A DNA stretch of 64,000 bases from an uncultured Oscillospiraceae bacterium (GTDB lineage Bacteria; Bacillota; Clostridia; Oscillospirales; Ruminococcaceae). Shown here one piece after another: positions 44,401 through 51,809 of the stretch; the stretch's first letter is position 1; each line of letters begins with the position of its first letter. Below the pieces are notes generated by a model. That model did not search any database, was not told where the DNA came from, and worked only from the letters and a program-made list of their open reading frames with translations. The position numbers and the translations under genes were made by a program. The DNA lies in the NCBI GenBank assembly GCA_934232845.1, contig CAKQGD010000002.1, positions 12,079-76,078 of the forward strand, read 5' to 3'.

Positions 44401-44830
44401 TGTGTTCTTCAACGGCATGGCGATCGGCGAGACGAACAAGATGAATATCGAGGACGGCAAGACGCTTGTCATCCGCTATATCGGTTTGGGTGATCAGAAC
44501 CCCGACGGTACAAGAACGGTGTTCTTCGAACTCAACGGTACCCGCCGCGAGGTGACCGTACCCGACCCGCATGCAACGAACACCACCGCCAAGACCGTTA
44601 TGGCGGACCAGACGGACAAGAGTCAGGTCGGTGCGTCGATTCCGGGCATGGTGTCTAAAGTATCCGTCAAGGAAGGCGACACGGTCGAGGTGAACCAGGT
44701 TCTCGCCGTGATTGAAGCCATGAAGATGGAAACCAGCGTCGTGGCCCGTATGGCGGGCAAGGTGGCGAATGTGCATATTGCTCCGGGCCAGAGCGTAAAG
44801 GCCGGCGAGCTGCTGATGGAGATTCGCTGA
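41402..44830 (+). CDS. pyc: Pyruvate carboxylase
   Basis: A 1142-residue biotin enzyme that makes oxaloacetate from pyruvate, bicarbonate and ATP. The order is biotin carboxylase (residues 1-450, with KAAAGGGGRGMR, RDCSLQRRYQKV, EMNPRIQVEHTVTE), carboxyltransferase (about 530-830, with DTTMRDAHQSLLSTR and HTHNTTG), PC-tetramerisation region, and biotinyl domain with EAMKMET (K1108). All parts are present and the length is that of a single-chain enzyme. Codons favour GTC/AAG, suggesting high expression. The start ATG has only a weak upstream GGGGG ribosome site. Confidence 0.97.
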   Translation: MELKNFEKVLAANRGEIAIRIMRACKDLNIHTVAMYSEEDTYSLFRTHADEAYLIGEARSPVGAYLDIQAIISLAKRRGVSAIHPGYGFLSENAEFAKACEDNGIKFIGPSSKVLAMMGDKLSAKEVAISCGVPVIPGCTEPLRDGDEALEKAKSFGFPVILKAAAGGGGRGMRLCNTEEEVKPAYELVHSEALKAFGSGDIFMEKYLVEPKHIEVQILADEHGNVRHLGERDCSLQRRYQKVVEFAPAWSIAQSVREKLWADAVKVAKAVGYTNAGTVEFLVDRDGNHYFIEMNPRIQVEHTVTEMVTGIDLVRAQVLIAEGYPISHPEIGLASQDDLHIDGYAIQCRVTTEDPKNNFAPDNGKITAYRSGGGFGIRFDGGNAAAGTTISPYYDSLLVKITSWDRTFPAVCRKASRALNEEHIRGVKTNISFVTNILAHPTFLAGKCHTKFIDETPELFDINNRADRATRVLNYIANIQVSAPNAERHQYDTPRFPRVERALDLNSGYKYLLDSKGPEAVRDAVLKEKKLLITDTTMRDAHQSLLSTRLRTRDMVKGAPGTADILRDCFSLEMWGGATFDTAYRFLHESPWERLEMLRRDIPNILFQMLLRGSNLVGYASYPDNLVRKFIAQSAESGIDVFRVFDSLNWIPNMEVAMDEVLKQNKLLEATVCYTGDILDPKRDRYTLKYYVDFAKELERRGAHMLCVKDMSGLLKPYAAKKLIETLKQEVGIPIHLHTHNTTGNQIAAYMLASEAGVDIVDTAIGPMSSLTSQPSMNALVEALRGTERDTGFDERRLQELSDYWSDVRLRYENFDKGLTGPVTDIYRYEIPGGQYTNLQPQVEALGLGHRFDEVKEMYRTVNQMFGDIVKVTPSSKVVGDMAIFMVQNDLTPENIVERGEALAFPDSVVSYFKGMMGQPPCGFPPELQKVVLKGEEPITCRPGDLLPPVDWKKIEEEVKKFYPTPDQKFLISYAMYPKVVEDYYKHRQEYSYLMRMGSHVFFNGMAIGETNKMNIEDGKTLVIRYIGLGDQNPDGTRTVFFELNGTRREVTVPDPHATNTTAKTVMADQTDKSQVGASIPGMVSKVSVKEGDTVEVNQVLAVIEAMKMETSVVARMAGKVANVHIAPGQSVKAGELLMEIR

Positions 44831-44850
44831 ATCGATTTATTAAAAGTGAT

Positions 44851-44885
44851 GCCGCCGTTCTGAAAAGAACGGCGGCATTTTCTTT
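44851..44885 (+). terminator. Terminator of pyc
   Basis: GCCGCCGTTCT, loop GAAA, AGAACGGCGGC: a perfect 11-bp stem followed by ATTTTCTTT. Confidence 0.94.
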
Positions 44886-45271
44886 GATTTCAAAAACCTT
44901 TGGCTCTGCCGGCGTAGGTTTCCGGCAAACGAGCGTTACCTTCAAGTGTCAAGCGAAGCAAGCTGCGATCAAAGATACCTGCAAATCCGTACAATGAAAC
45001 AATGGAAGGGGCAGTGCCCGTTTGCAGGCGGCGGAGCGGTTAATGCAATCGAAAGAATATTCAGTGCGTCTTTGGATGCCCGCCGGTGAAATGCCCGTAT
45101 AGGGCTTCGTCAAGCACACGGTTTAGCCGAAGGGTATGACTTGAGCAAGATTTTGAAGCGCATTGTTTTGAATTTGGCGATATATGCGAACATCAAGACC
45201 GTGATTGCTTTGTGCTGTATATAAAAAAACAGAGGCGAAAGGCAATTTTAAAAAATAGGAAAGCGTGGTTC
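44886..45271. other. Unassigned intergenic DNA between pyc and the glycine riboswitch
   Basis: About 385 bases with no supported gene. Short open stretches in several frames, for example one beginning MKQWKGQCPFAGGG at 44994, end after about 30 codons and lack ribosome sites. This could be the decayed remnant of a gene, but none was recognised on either strand. Confidence 0.5.
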
Positions 45272-45300
45272 TTGACATCATGCGCAAATCCGTTTACAAT
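45272..45300 (+). promoter_or_regulatory. Promoter of the glycine-riboswitch operon
   Basis: Consensus TTGACA (45272-45277), 17 bases, TACAAT (45295-45300), directly upstream of the riboswitch. Confidence 0.88.
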
Positions 45301-45317
45301 CAACGTATCCGATAAGA

Positions 45318-45476
45318 CGAATCCGGGAGAGCGCGCGCAGTGCGCCGCCGAAGGGGCGATACTCTCAGGCAGAAGGACTGGATTTCAGATCGGCCTCTGG
45401 AAAGCGGAATACGCACCGACGAAGCAATTCCGCCCCGCAAGGGGATGGGAGCATCTTTCAGGTATAAAAAGACAGA
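45318..45476 (+). promoter_or_regulatory. Tandem glycine riboswitch (gcvT type)
   Basis: Two successive aptamers are recognisable. The first has CCGGGAGAGC, then CCGCCGAAGGGGCGATACTC, then TCAGGCAGAAGGACTGGA (45320-45382). The second has CCTCTGGAAAGC, CGCACCGACGAAGCAA and CTTTCAGGTATAAAAAGACAGAG (45394-45476). These are the hallmark conserved blocks (GGAGAG, CCGAAGG, CTCAGGcaaAAGGAC) of glycine aptamers. Both precede a terminator hairpin and a TRIC-type channel gene, so glycine is expected to switch expression on. Confidence 0.93.
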
Positions 45477-45508
45477 GTGCGCCTTTTTAAAAGGGGTACT
45501 CTTTTTCT
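45474..45508 (+). terminator. Riboswitch expression-platform terminator
   Basis: AGAGTGCGCC (45474-45483) can pair with GGGGTACTCT (45493-45502) with two mismatches, followed by TTTTTC. Its left arm overlaps the end of the second aptamer, so aptamer closure would prevent the hairpin. Confidence 0.7.
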
Positions 45509-45523
45509 TTGGGGGAGTTCGGT

Positions 45524-46162
45524 ATGGAAAATGTCTTTTTGTTCGGGCTGGAACTTTTGGGTACGGCTGCCTTCGCGGTGTCGGGCGCAATGACAGCGCT
45601 CGGAAAGAAAATGGATCTCTTCGGCGTTGCGATTCTTGGCGTGACCACAGCGGTCGGCGGAGGTGTGCTGCGGGATGTTTTGACAGGGCAGACGCCGCCT
45701 GCGCTGTTTCGGGATCCGACGTTTGCGCTTGCGGCAGTTTTGGTCTCGCTGGCGTTCTTTTTTCCGTCTGTGCGCCGGGGATTGACGGCGAACCACAAAG
45801 GCTGGGAACTGCTTCTTCTGCTGGCGGATTCGATTGGTCTGGGTGTTTTCACGGTCGTCGGGGTCAAGGCGGCGATGGATCTTTCCATGACGGCATGGTT
45901 TGCGTCGATTTTTCTCGGAACGATCACGGGGGTGGGCGGCGGTGTGCTGCGGGATGTTCTTGCGGGAAACACTCCCTACATTTTTATCAAGCATATTTAT
46001 GCCTGTGCAGCGATTTTTGGCGCCGCGATATGCCGGATGCTGTGGGCGCCGCTGGGAGAAAGGGGCGCGATGGCCGTGGGGACGGCCTGTATTTTGATTG
46101 TAAGGCTATTGTCCGCACATTACCGGTGGAGCCTGCCAAAGGCCGGGAACATCGAAGATTAA
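45524..46162 (+). CDS. TRIC cation channel family protein (UPF0126)
   Basis: A 212-residue membrane protein with an internal repeat: GGGVLRDVLTGQTPPALF near residue 45 and GGGVLRDVLAGNTPYIF near residue 133, each within a three-helix unit, as in the YadS/YicG UPF0126 family that is homologous to animal TRIC channels. The ATG at 45524 follows GGGGGA. Control by a glycine riboswitch suggests a glycine-linked transport role. The DapF-like gene starts 62 bases downstream and may share the transcript. Confidence 0.92.
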   Translation: MENVFLFGLELLGTAAFAVSGAMTALGKKMDLFGVAILGVTTAVGGGVLRDVLTGQTPPALFRDPTFALAAVLVSLAFFFPSVRRGLTANHKGWELLLLLADSIGLGVFTVVGVKAAMDLSMTAWFASIFLGTITGVGGGVLRDVLAGNTPYIFIKHIYACAAIFGAAICRMLWAPLGERGAMAVGTACILIVRLLSAHYRWSLPKAGNIED

Positions 46163-46224
46163 AAGACCCGCTGTTTTTCAGCGTCAGGGAACGGCCCCGT
46201 TTTTCGGGGCGGGAGGGGGACAAA

Positions 46225-47016
46225 ATGATGCGTCTGTCTGTGATCACGGCGGATCCCGCAGGAAATATCACGCTGCTGGTGCGCACGCCGGTCATGCCTG
46301 CGTGTCGGGGAGAAATCGCGCGGCGGCTTCTCAAACAAAAACCGGACGCGGAGCAGGTGGGATTTTTGACCGAGCCGCGTTTCGGCGGAGATGTGCGGCT
46401 GGAGATGATGGGCGGTGAATTCTGCGGAAACGCGCTGCGCGCCGCCGGACTTCTGCACGCTGTGCGGGTCGGAAACAGAGAACCGCAAACCGTGGCGGTC
46501 GAGATCAGCGGCTGTGCGGGACCGCTCTTGGTGCGCGCCGATCCCGCCAAAGGACATGCATGGGCACAGATGCCTCTGCCCAAAGCGGTCGAGCGACTTT
46601 CCCTCGCGGGAGAGATGCTCGACGCGGTACGCTTTGAAGGGATTTTGCAGTTTGTTCGTTTTTCTCCGTGCATTTTAAACCAAGAAGAAGTGAAAACAGC
46701 TTTGCACGCGGCGTGCGGCGCCTACGGCGCGGCGGCGGCCGGTTTAATGGAATACGACGAAGCGGCCTGCACTATGCGCCCCGCCGTCTATGTGTGCGGA
46801 ACGGATTCGCTTTATTATGAGAGAAGCTGTGCTTCGGGCAGTGCGGCGGTGGCCGCGCTGAAAGCTTCTCAGAGCAGCACAGACAGCGCCGCGCTTTTTT
46901 TGCGGCAGCCGGGCGGTGTGATCGAAGCCTGTGCGGAGAAAGAAAACGGCGCTCTGAGAAAGATCTCAATCGGCGGCGCGGTGACGCTTGGTGAAGAGTG
47001 CGAGACGGAGGTATAA
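46225..47016 (+). CDS. DapF-superfamily racemase/epimerase-like protein
   Basis: A 263-residue protein resembling diaminopimelate epimerase. The two expected catalytic cysteines are C67 in GGEFCGNALR and C202 in ERSCASGSAAVAAL. Canonical DapF motifs are only loosely kept, so it may be an amino-acid racemase of the histidine-racemase/CntK-like side of the superfamily. GGAGGGGGA precedes tandem ATGs at 46225 and 46228. The frame is open back to 45340, but that extension covers the riboswitch and channel gene. Its position behind a glycine-controlled channel hints at amino-acid metabolism. Confidence 0.8.
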   Translation: MMRLSVITADPAGNITLLVRTPVMPACRGEIARRLLKQKPDAEQVGFLTEPRFGGDVRLEMMGGEFCGNALRAAGLLHAVRVGNREPQTVAVEISGCAGPLLVRADPAKGHAWAQMPLPKAVERLSLAGEMLDAVRFEGILQFVRFSPCILNQEEVKTALHAACGAYGAAAAGLMEYDEAACTMRPAVYVCGTDSLYYERSCASGSAAVAALKASQSSTDSAALFLRQPGGVIEACAEKENGALRKISIGGAVTLGEECETEV

Positions 47017-47071
47017 GACCCCGCGCTTTCCTGCGGCGTGTACCGAACGGCAGATCTGTGATGCACAACAA

Positions 47072-47107
47072 AAAGCCTTTCCTAACAGATAGGAAAGGCT
47101 TTGTTTT
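47072..47107. terminator. Bidirectional terminator
   Basis: AAAGCCTTTCCT (47072-47083) pairs with AGGAAAGGCTTT (47091-47102), with T and A tracts on the two sides, between converging genes. Confidence 0.9.
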
Positions 47108-47200
47108 GCCGTTTTACAGAAAAACAGAATAGCAGAGAAAATGCTCTGCCCGGCAAAAGCCGCGGCGGATGAATCTGCGGGATTTTTGAACAGGCTGTTT

Positions 47201-47962
47201 TCATCCCTCGTATCTCTCAAGGAACTGGCGGGTACGCTCGTTTTTCGGGTTGCCGAAGACTTCGGCGGGAGGCCCTTCCTCTACGATCACGCCGCCGTCC
47301 ATAAAGATGACACGGTCGGAGACCGCGGAGGCGAAGGCCATCTCGTGGGTAACGATGACCATTGTCATGTTTTCCTCCGCGAGAGAACGGATGACGCGCA
47401 GAACTTCTCCCGTCAGCTCGGGGTCGAGGGCCGAGGTAGGCTCGTCAAAAAACAGAATCCGCGGATTCATGGCAAGGGCGCGCACGATAGAGACGCGCTG
47501 CTGCTGTCCGCCCGAAAGCTGGTAAGGGTAACAGTTCGCCTTGTCTTCAAGGCCCATTTTTTTCAGCAGGGCCATGGCCTCGGCTGTGACCTCCTGCCGA
47601 GGGCGTTTTTGTACGCTGACAGGTGCGTCGACAATGTTTTTCAGCACTGAGTAATGGGGGAAAAGGTTGAAACTCTGAAATACAAGGCCGAAGCAGCCCC
47701 GCAGCTTTTTGAGTTCGGCGGGAGAAGCATAGACGCTCTTTTGATCGGGGCCGTTCTGTGCAGCGGCTTTGCCGACGTAGCGGATCTCGCCGGAGTCGAT
47801 CGTTTCCAAGAATGCTGCGCAGCGCAGCAGGGTGGATTTTCCCGAGCCGGACGGTCCGATGATGGAGACAACTTCCCCCTCCTCGACCGAAAAAGAAATA
47901 TCCCGCAGTACGTCGAGACCGTCAAAGGATTTTTGAATGTGGTTCATTTCAAGCAGTTTCAT
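47201..47962 (-). CDS. Polar amino-acid ABC transporter ATPase
   Basis: A 253-residue GlnQ/ArtP-type ATPase. Walker A is GPSGSGKST, the Q loop VFQSFNLFPH is typical of polar amino-acid importers, the signature is LSGGQQQR and Walker B is ILFFDEPTSALDP. It is the last gene of a minus-strand operon: binding protein, permease, ATPase. It starts 12 bases after the permease. Confidence 0.94.
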   Translation of the reverse strand: MKLLEMNHIQKSFDGLDVLRDISFSVEEGEVVSIIGPSGSGKSTLLRCAAFLETIDSGEIRYVGKAAAQNGPDQKSVYASPAELKKLRGCFGLVFQSFNLFPHYSVLKNIVDAPVSVQKRPRQEVTAEAMALLKKMGLEDKANCYPYQLSGGQQQRVSIVRALAMNPRILFFDEPTSALDPELTGEVLRVIRSLAEENMTMVIVTHEMAFASAVSDRVIFMDGGVIVEEGPPAEVFGNPKNERTRQFLERYEG

Positions 47963-47974
47963 GGCGCTTCTCCT

Positions 47975-48625
47975 TTACCGGTAGTATGCGAGTTTCTTTT
48001 CGATATGCTCCATGGCGAACGCGACGGCATAGTTGAAGATGAAGTAAAAAACACCTGCGATAAACAGCGGTGCAAATGTCGTTTTGGCGGCGGCGATCTG
48101 TTTGGCGAGGGTGAACATCTCGGCGTACGCCAGAACAAAGGACAAAGAGGTATCCTTGACAAGGGTAATGATCTCGTTGGTTACAGAGGGCAGCACGCGC
48201 TTGACAACCTGCGGCAGAATGATTTTAAAAAAAGTCTGCGCTTTGGTGTAGCCGAGCACGGCGGCGGCTTCATACTGCCCAATGGGCATGGACTCGATGC
48301 CGCCGCGGTAGATTTCCGCGAAATAGGCGGCATAGTTGATGACAAAGCCCAGAATCAGAGCGGTAAATGTCCACCCTGTGGGGAGCTTGATGCGGAACAG
48401 ATAGTACGGACCGTAGCAGATGACCAGAAGCTGCAGCATCAGCGGCGTGCCGCGCAGAACGGAGATCAAAAGCCGAAACAAAAAACTGACGGGTGCGAAC
48501 CGACAGCGGCGTCCTGCGCAGACTGCAAATCCGAGAGGAAGGGAAAACACCAGCGTCAGCACAAAGACGAGAAGCGTTTTGCCAAAGCCGCCGAGCAGCT
48601 GCCCGAGAATGATAGAAAGATTCAT
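47975..48625 (-). CDS. Amino-acid ABC transporter permease (HisM/GlnP type)
   Basis: A 216-residue permease with about five helices. The family-defining loop is present as RGTPLMLQLLVI, and the EAA-type coupling loop is YEAAAVLGYTKAQTFFKIILPQ. GGAGTTTTCC-type sequence upstream gives a ribosome site at normal spacing from the ATG at 48625. It follows the binding-protein gene across a hairpin that probably reduces readthrough. Confidence 0.94.
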   Translation of the reverse strand: MNLSIILGQLLGGFGKTLLVFVLTLVFSLPLGFAVCAGRRCRFAPVSFLFRLLISVLRGTPLMLQLLVICYGPYYLFRIKLPTGWTFTALILGFVINYAAYFAEIYRGGIESMPIGQYEAAAVLGYTKAQTFFKIILPQVVKRVLPSVTNEIITLVKDTSLSFVLAYAEMFTLAKQIAAAKTTFAPLFIAGVFYFIFNYAVAFAMEHIEKKLAYYR

Positions 48626-48655
48626 AATGGAAAACTCCTCTTTCGAGAACCGTAG

Positions 48656-48697
48656 AAGAGGGCGGCAAAGCGATTGTGCTTAGCCGTCCTCTTTTTC
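48656..48697 (-). terminator. Intraoperonic attenuator hairpin
   Basis: On the minus strand AAGAGGACGGC (48693-48683) pairs with GCCGCCCTCTT (48666-48656). It lies between the binding-protein stop and the permease start, with no long T tract, so it probably limits rather than stops transcription. Confidence 0.7.
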
Positions 48698-48713
48698 GAT
48701 TTTCTTTAGTGGA

Positions 48714-49577
48714 TTACTTGCCGATGCAGACCATGTCGGCCAGCTCGTATTTTTCTGCCAGTGTCATGAAGGTGCCGTTCGCGACCAACTCCTCAACAGC
48801 GGCCTGCACTTCGTCGCGAAGTTCGGTGTTGCCGAGCTTAAAGCCGATGGCGTACTGTTCGGTGGAAAGGGGTTCTTCGAGCATCAGCAGAGAGCCGTCG
48901 TTTCTGCTCTTGAGCTGATAGTTCGCGATGCCGATATCGACGGCAATTGCCTCAGAGATGCCGGAATCCAGATTAGCAAAAGCGGTGTTGTAGTCCGGAA
49001 CGGTCTGCAGCTCGGCGAAGGTGGCAACAAGAGCGAGATTTTCCGCATTGTCCTCTTCGGCGGTCAGCGCGGTATAGGCGGAAGAACCGGACTGTGTCAC
49101 AACGACCTTGCCTGCAAGATCAGCTTCGGAAGCAATGCCCGAATCGGCCTTGACAACCCAAACGATGCTGTTGTCGACATAAGGGAAGCTCCATGTATAG
49201 CTGTCCTCACGGCCGGTAACGGTGAAGCCGTTCCAGATGCAGTCGATCGCGCCGGAATCCAGTTCCATGTCTTTGGAGTCCCAGTTGATGGGCTTTTTGA
49301 CAAGCTCCCAGCCCTTGAGGTCACAGACGGCCTGCGCCATCTCAAGGTCAAAGCCGGTGTATTCGCCGTTGTCATCCATGTAGCCATAGGGCGGATATTC
49401 GGCGTCGAAACCGACGGTGAAGGTGCGGGTTTCGGCTGCGCCGGAGGAGCCCTCCGTTTCGGAAGCGGGGGTCGAACCGGAGTTCGCAGGGGTTGAGGTC
49501 GAAGACGTACCGCCGCAGGCGGTCATCGCAAGCAGGCACATGGCAAGTGCCAGCAGAAGTGCAAGAGTCTTTTTCAT
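48714..49577 (-). CDS. Amino-acid ABC transporter substrate-binding lipoprotein
   Basis: A 287-residue SBP_bac_3-type binding protein. The signal peptide ends in a lipobox (LLAMTAC) followed by a Ser/Thr/Gly-rich linker. The domain has VGFDAEYPPYGYMDDNGEY and GFDLEMAQAV, the standard start of the fold, then IDCIWNGFTVTGRE and a C-terminal NGTFMTLAEKYEL. The ATG at 49577 has AGGGA upstream; an ATG at 49610 lies before it without a ribosome site. The ligand is a polar amino acid but not determined further. Confidence 0.93.
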   Translation of the reverse strand: MKKTLALLLALAMCLLAMTACGGTSSTSTPANSGSTPASETEGSSGAAETRTFTVGFDAEYPPYGYMDDNGEYTGFDLEMAQAVCDLKGWELVKKPINWDSKDMELDSGAIDCIWNGFTVTGREDSYTWSFPYVDNSIVWVVKADSGIASEADLAGKVVVTQSGSSAYTALTAEEDNAENLALVATFAELQTVPDYNTAFANLDSGISEAIAVDIGIANYQLKSRNDGSLLMLEEPLSTEQYAIGFKLGNTELRDEVQAAVEELVANGTFMTLAEKYELADMVCIGK

Positions 49578-49636
49578 AAAAAATCCCTCCAGAAAAAGTA
49601 ATGGCGTCAATTGCTTTACTGTGTTAATATGCTAAT

Positions 49637-49665
49637 ACAATACCACAGTATTTCAAAGAAGTCAA
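49637..49665 (-). promoter_or_regulatory. Promoter of the amino-acid ABC operon
   Basis: On the minus strand TTGACT (49665-49660), 17 bases and TATTGT (49642-49637), about 60 bases before the start codon. Confidence 0.7.
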
Positions 49666-49966
49666 GGCTTTTAGAATATTTTTCTTTTCAAAACAATTTT
49701 CAAATGGAAATCTCAGACAGAATCCTTCAAAGGCAAAGGAAAGTGAAAAGGTTTCGATTTTTGATCGGCGAATCAAAGGGTAAGAGGCGAAGAATAAGCT
49801 TGTTCGATTCGACCGCTTCCATTGATCGGGGACGGCTCCGAATCGTGTTCTTTTTTGCTTACTGCCGGCGGTTAAAAAAGAAAACATAAATTTCCCTTTT
49901 TTTAAAAAACTAACCAAAAAACGGCTTTAAAATGAACCTTTTTGCTTATTCGAAGCGCTTTTTTTA
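49666..49966. other. Intergenic region between the ABC operon and the GGDEF gene
   Basis: No gene is supported on either strand in this AT-rich stretch. Reading frames of 90-97 codons exist but have no ribosome site and no recognisable character. Confidence 0.5.
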
Positions 49967-49995
49967 TTGCAGAGAAACAGAGTTTGAGATATAAT
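49967..49995 (+). promoter_or_regulatory. Promoter of the first diguanylate cyclase gene
   Basis: TTGCAG (49967-49972), 17 bases, TATAAT (49990-49995). The implied leader is about 190 bases long; no c-di-GMP riboswitch motif was recognised in it. Confidence 0.65.
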
Positions 49996-50191
49996 ATTTT
50001 GTATCACTTTTCTTTTTCAGCGCAATGAAGCAGATTGCCGCAGACGACCGTCGCTTTGACGAATACAGGTCGAAAAATGAAATGAAGGCGGCTGTACCGC
50101 AAAGAAGGTCTTGGAGGATCAGATTTTTGTTTTGAAACATTTCGAGTCTTTTCTTGGCGGAAAACCTGAAAATTTTTAAGGCGGTGGTATT

Positions 50192-51532
50192 ATGTGCAGC
50201 GGCAGAACAGCGAATGAGCCGGTAAATACAGAAAAAGAACTGTACCTGCCGGAATTGGCGGAAAAGGAACTGCATTATGTGCTGACGCATACGCTGAACC
50301 AGCTGTTTCTCGCTACCATTCGCATTGATCTGCAGAAAGACAAGGCTTTTGTTTTGCAGAGCGCTGATATGCCGGAGGTTACCATGCGCAATGTTGTGTG
50401 GGCCGATCGGCTGAAACAGTATGGCGAATTCATGCATACGGAGGAATTGGAAGTCTTTTCTTCGGAACATTTATTGGAGCTGTATCACTGCGGGCAGAGG
50501 ATTTTTTCAAAGGAATTTCCGTATTACCGGAACAGCACCAACGAATGGATGACCATGACCGCATATCTGACGTCTGAAGAAGGGACGCCGTATGCCACAG
50601 TGATCGTGCGAAAAAGCAGTGGGGAGCATCTGCTCAACCGCATTGTGGATCTATATGTCTACAGCACCTGCGATTACTTTATTTATCTGGACGTTAAAAA
50701 GAACAGCTATACCTCTTTCAGCAGAAGTGACAGCGGCACCCCTCTGCCGCCCGCCGTGTGCTCGGATTACTCCGCTGAAATCGTAAAATATGCGGAGAAT
50801 TTTGTTGTGCCGGAGGACCGGGAAAGAGTCATCTTTGAGATGAGTCTGGAGCGTGTACTGAAAAAACTCGAGACACAGCCGACGCATGCGTTTACCTGCG
50901 GAGTACTGGACCCGGCTCGCGGATATACCAGAAAGAGGCTGCTTTATCAGTATTACAACCGCGAAACACAGATGATTCTTTTGTCGCGTACGGATATCAC
51001 GGATACATATCTGGAAGAACAGAAAAATCAGAATGAGCTGCGAAAAGCAAAACAAATGGCAAAAACGGACGCGCTGACGGGTTTGTACAATCTTCAGGGG
51101 ATTGTCGAGGAGATAACCCGTTATCTTGAAACGTCAAAGGAAATTTCCGCGCTGCTGTTTATCGACATGGACGATTTCAAAAAGATCAATGATACATTGG
51201 GACATTCCACCGGAAACGAAGTGCTTCGCAAAATTGCGGAGACGCTGCGGGCCAATGTGCGCTCCTGCGATTTGGTGGGGCGAATCGGAGGAGACGAGTT
51301 TTTGGTGCTTTTCTGCGGCGTCAAGTCGGCAGAAAATGTCAGACAAAGCACAGCCCGTCTGCATGAGGCGGTGTGCAGACTTTCGCAGGTATTCGGTATT
51401 TCCACCAGCTGCAGCATCGGAATTGCGGTTTTTCCCGAAGACGGAAGAGACTATGCCGCGCTGATGGAATGTGCGGACAAACGGGTATATCGGGCAAAAC
51501 GAAGCGGAAAAAATCAATTTGCAATGAGCTGA
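50192..51532 (+). CDS. Diguanylate cyclase with N-terminal sensory region
   Basis: A 446-residue soluble protein. The GGDEF domain occupies about residues 285-445 and has TDALTGLYN, FIDMDDFKKIND and the intact catalytic RIGGDEF; it should make cyclic di-GMP. An RxxD inhibitory site was not evident. The first 280 residues are two PAS-like modules without a recognised cofactor motif. A coiled-coil linker (EEQKNQNELRKAKQMAK) joins them. AAGGCGGTGG lies before the ATG at 50192. Confidence 0.9.
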   Translation: MCSGRTANEPVNTEKELYLPELAEKELHYVLTHTLNQLFLATIRIDLQKDKAFVLQSADMPEVTMRNVVWADRLKQYGEFMHTEELEVFSSEHLLELYHCGQRIFSKEFPYYRNSTNEWMTMTAYLTSEEGTPYATVIVRKSSGEHLLNRIVDLYVYSTCDYFIYLDVKKNSYTSFSRSDSGTPLPPAVCSDYSAEIVKYAENFVVPEDRERVIFEMSLERVLKKLETQPTHAFTCGVLDPARGYTRKRLLYQYYNRETQMILLSRTDITDTYLEEQKNQNELRKAKQMAKTDALTGLYNLQGIVEEITRYLETSKEISALLFIDMDDFKKINDTLGHSTGNEVLRKIAETLRANVRSCDLVGRIGGDEFLVLFCGVKSAENVRQSTARLHEAVCRLSQVFGISTSCSIGIAVFPEDGRDYAALMECADKRVYRAKRSGKNQFAMS

Positions 51533-51809
51533 CGCAGCCGCAGAAAAGAACTTTTGGAGATTTTTAGATTTTTTAAAATGGCGTGCGGAGGAAGCGTATG
51601 AAAGCGGAGCCGTCGAAACTTTGGGCGGCTAAAATGCGGGCGAAATCATATTGAAAAATATGAGACAGGTTTATCCATATATTGTTTGGACCTTTCTATA
51701 AAATTCAGGCAATACGGAGGGACAAATTTCTCATTTCTTTTTTTATGAAATATGATATGATATAGAGTATATGTCGGCTCCATAAGTTTTTAAAAAAGGA
51801 AGTGAGCCT
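51533..51809 (+). other. Intergenic region between two GGDEF genes
   Basis: No gene is supported. An AT-rich patch around 51740-51775 with overlapping TATGAT/TATGATATAG sequences probably holds the promoter of the next gene, but no clear -35 was found. Confidence 0.45.

Noticed and set aside
45212..45490. 92-codon frame upstream of the channel gene
   Set aside because: It overlaps a consensus promoter and the tandem glycine aptamers.
45340..47016. One 558-codon gene covering riboswitch, channel and DapF-like protein
   Set aside because: The first 295 codons run through the riboswitch and in the wrong frame through the channel gene; the real start is ATG 46225 behind a ribosome site.
49624..49917. 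97-codon minus-strand frame upstream of the binding-protein gene
   Set aside because: It overlaps the minus-strand ABC promoter and has no ribosome site.
49996..50191. c-di-GMP riboswitch in the leader of the GGDEF gene
   Set aside because: The conserved GEMM blocks were not found in this leader.
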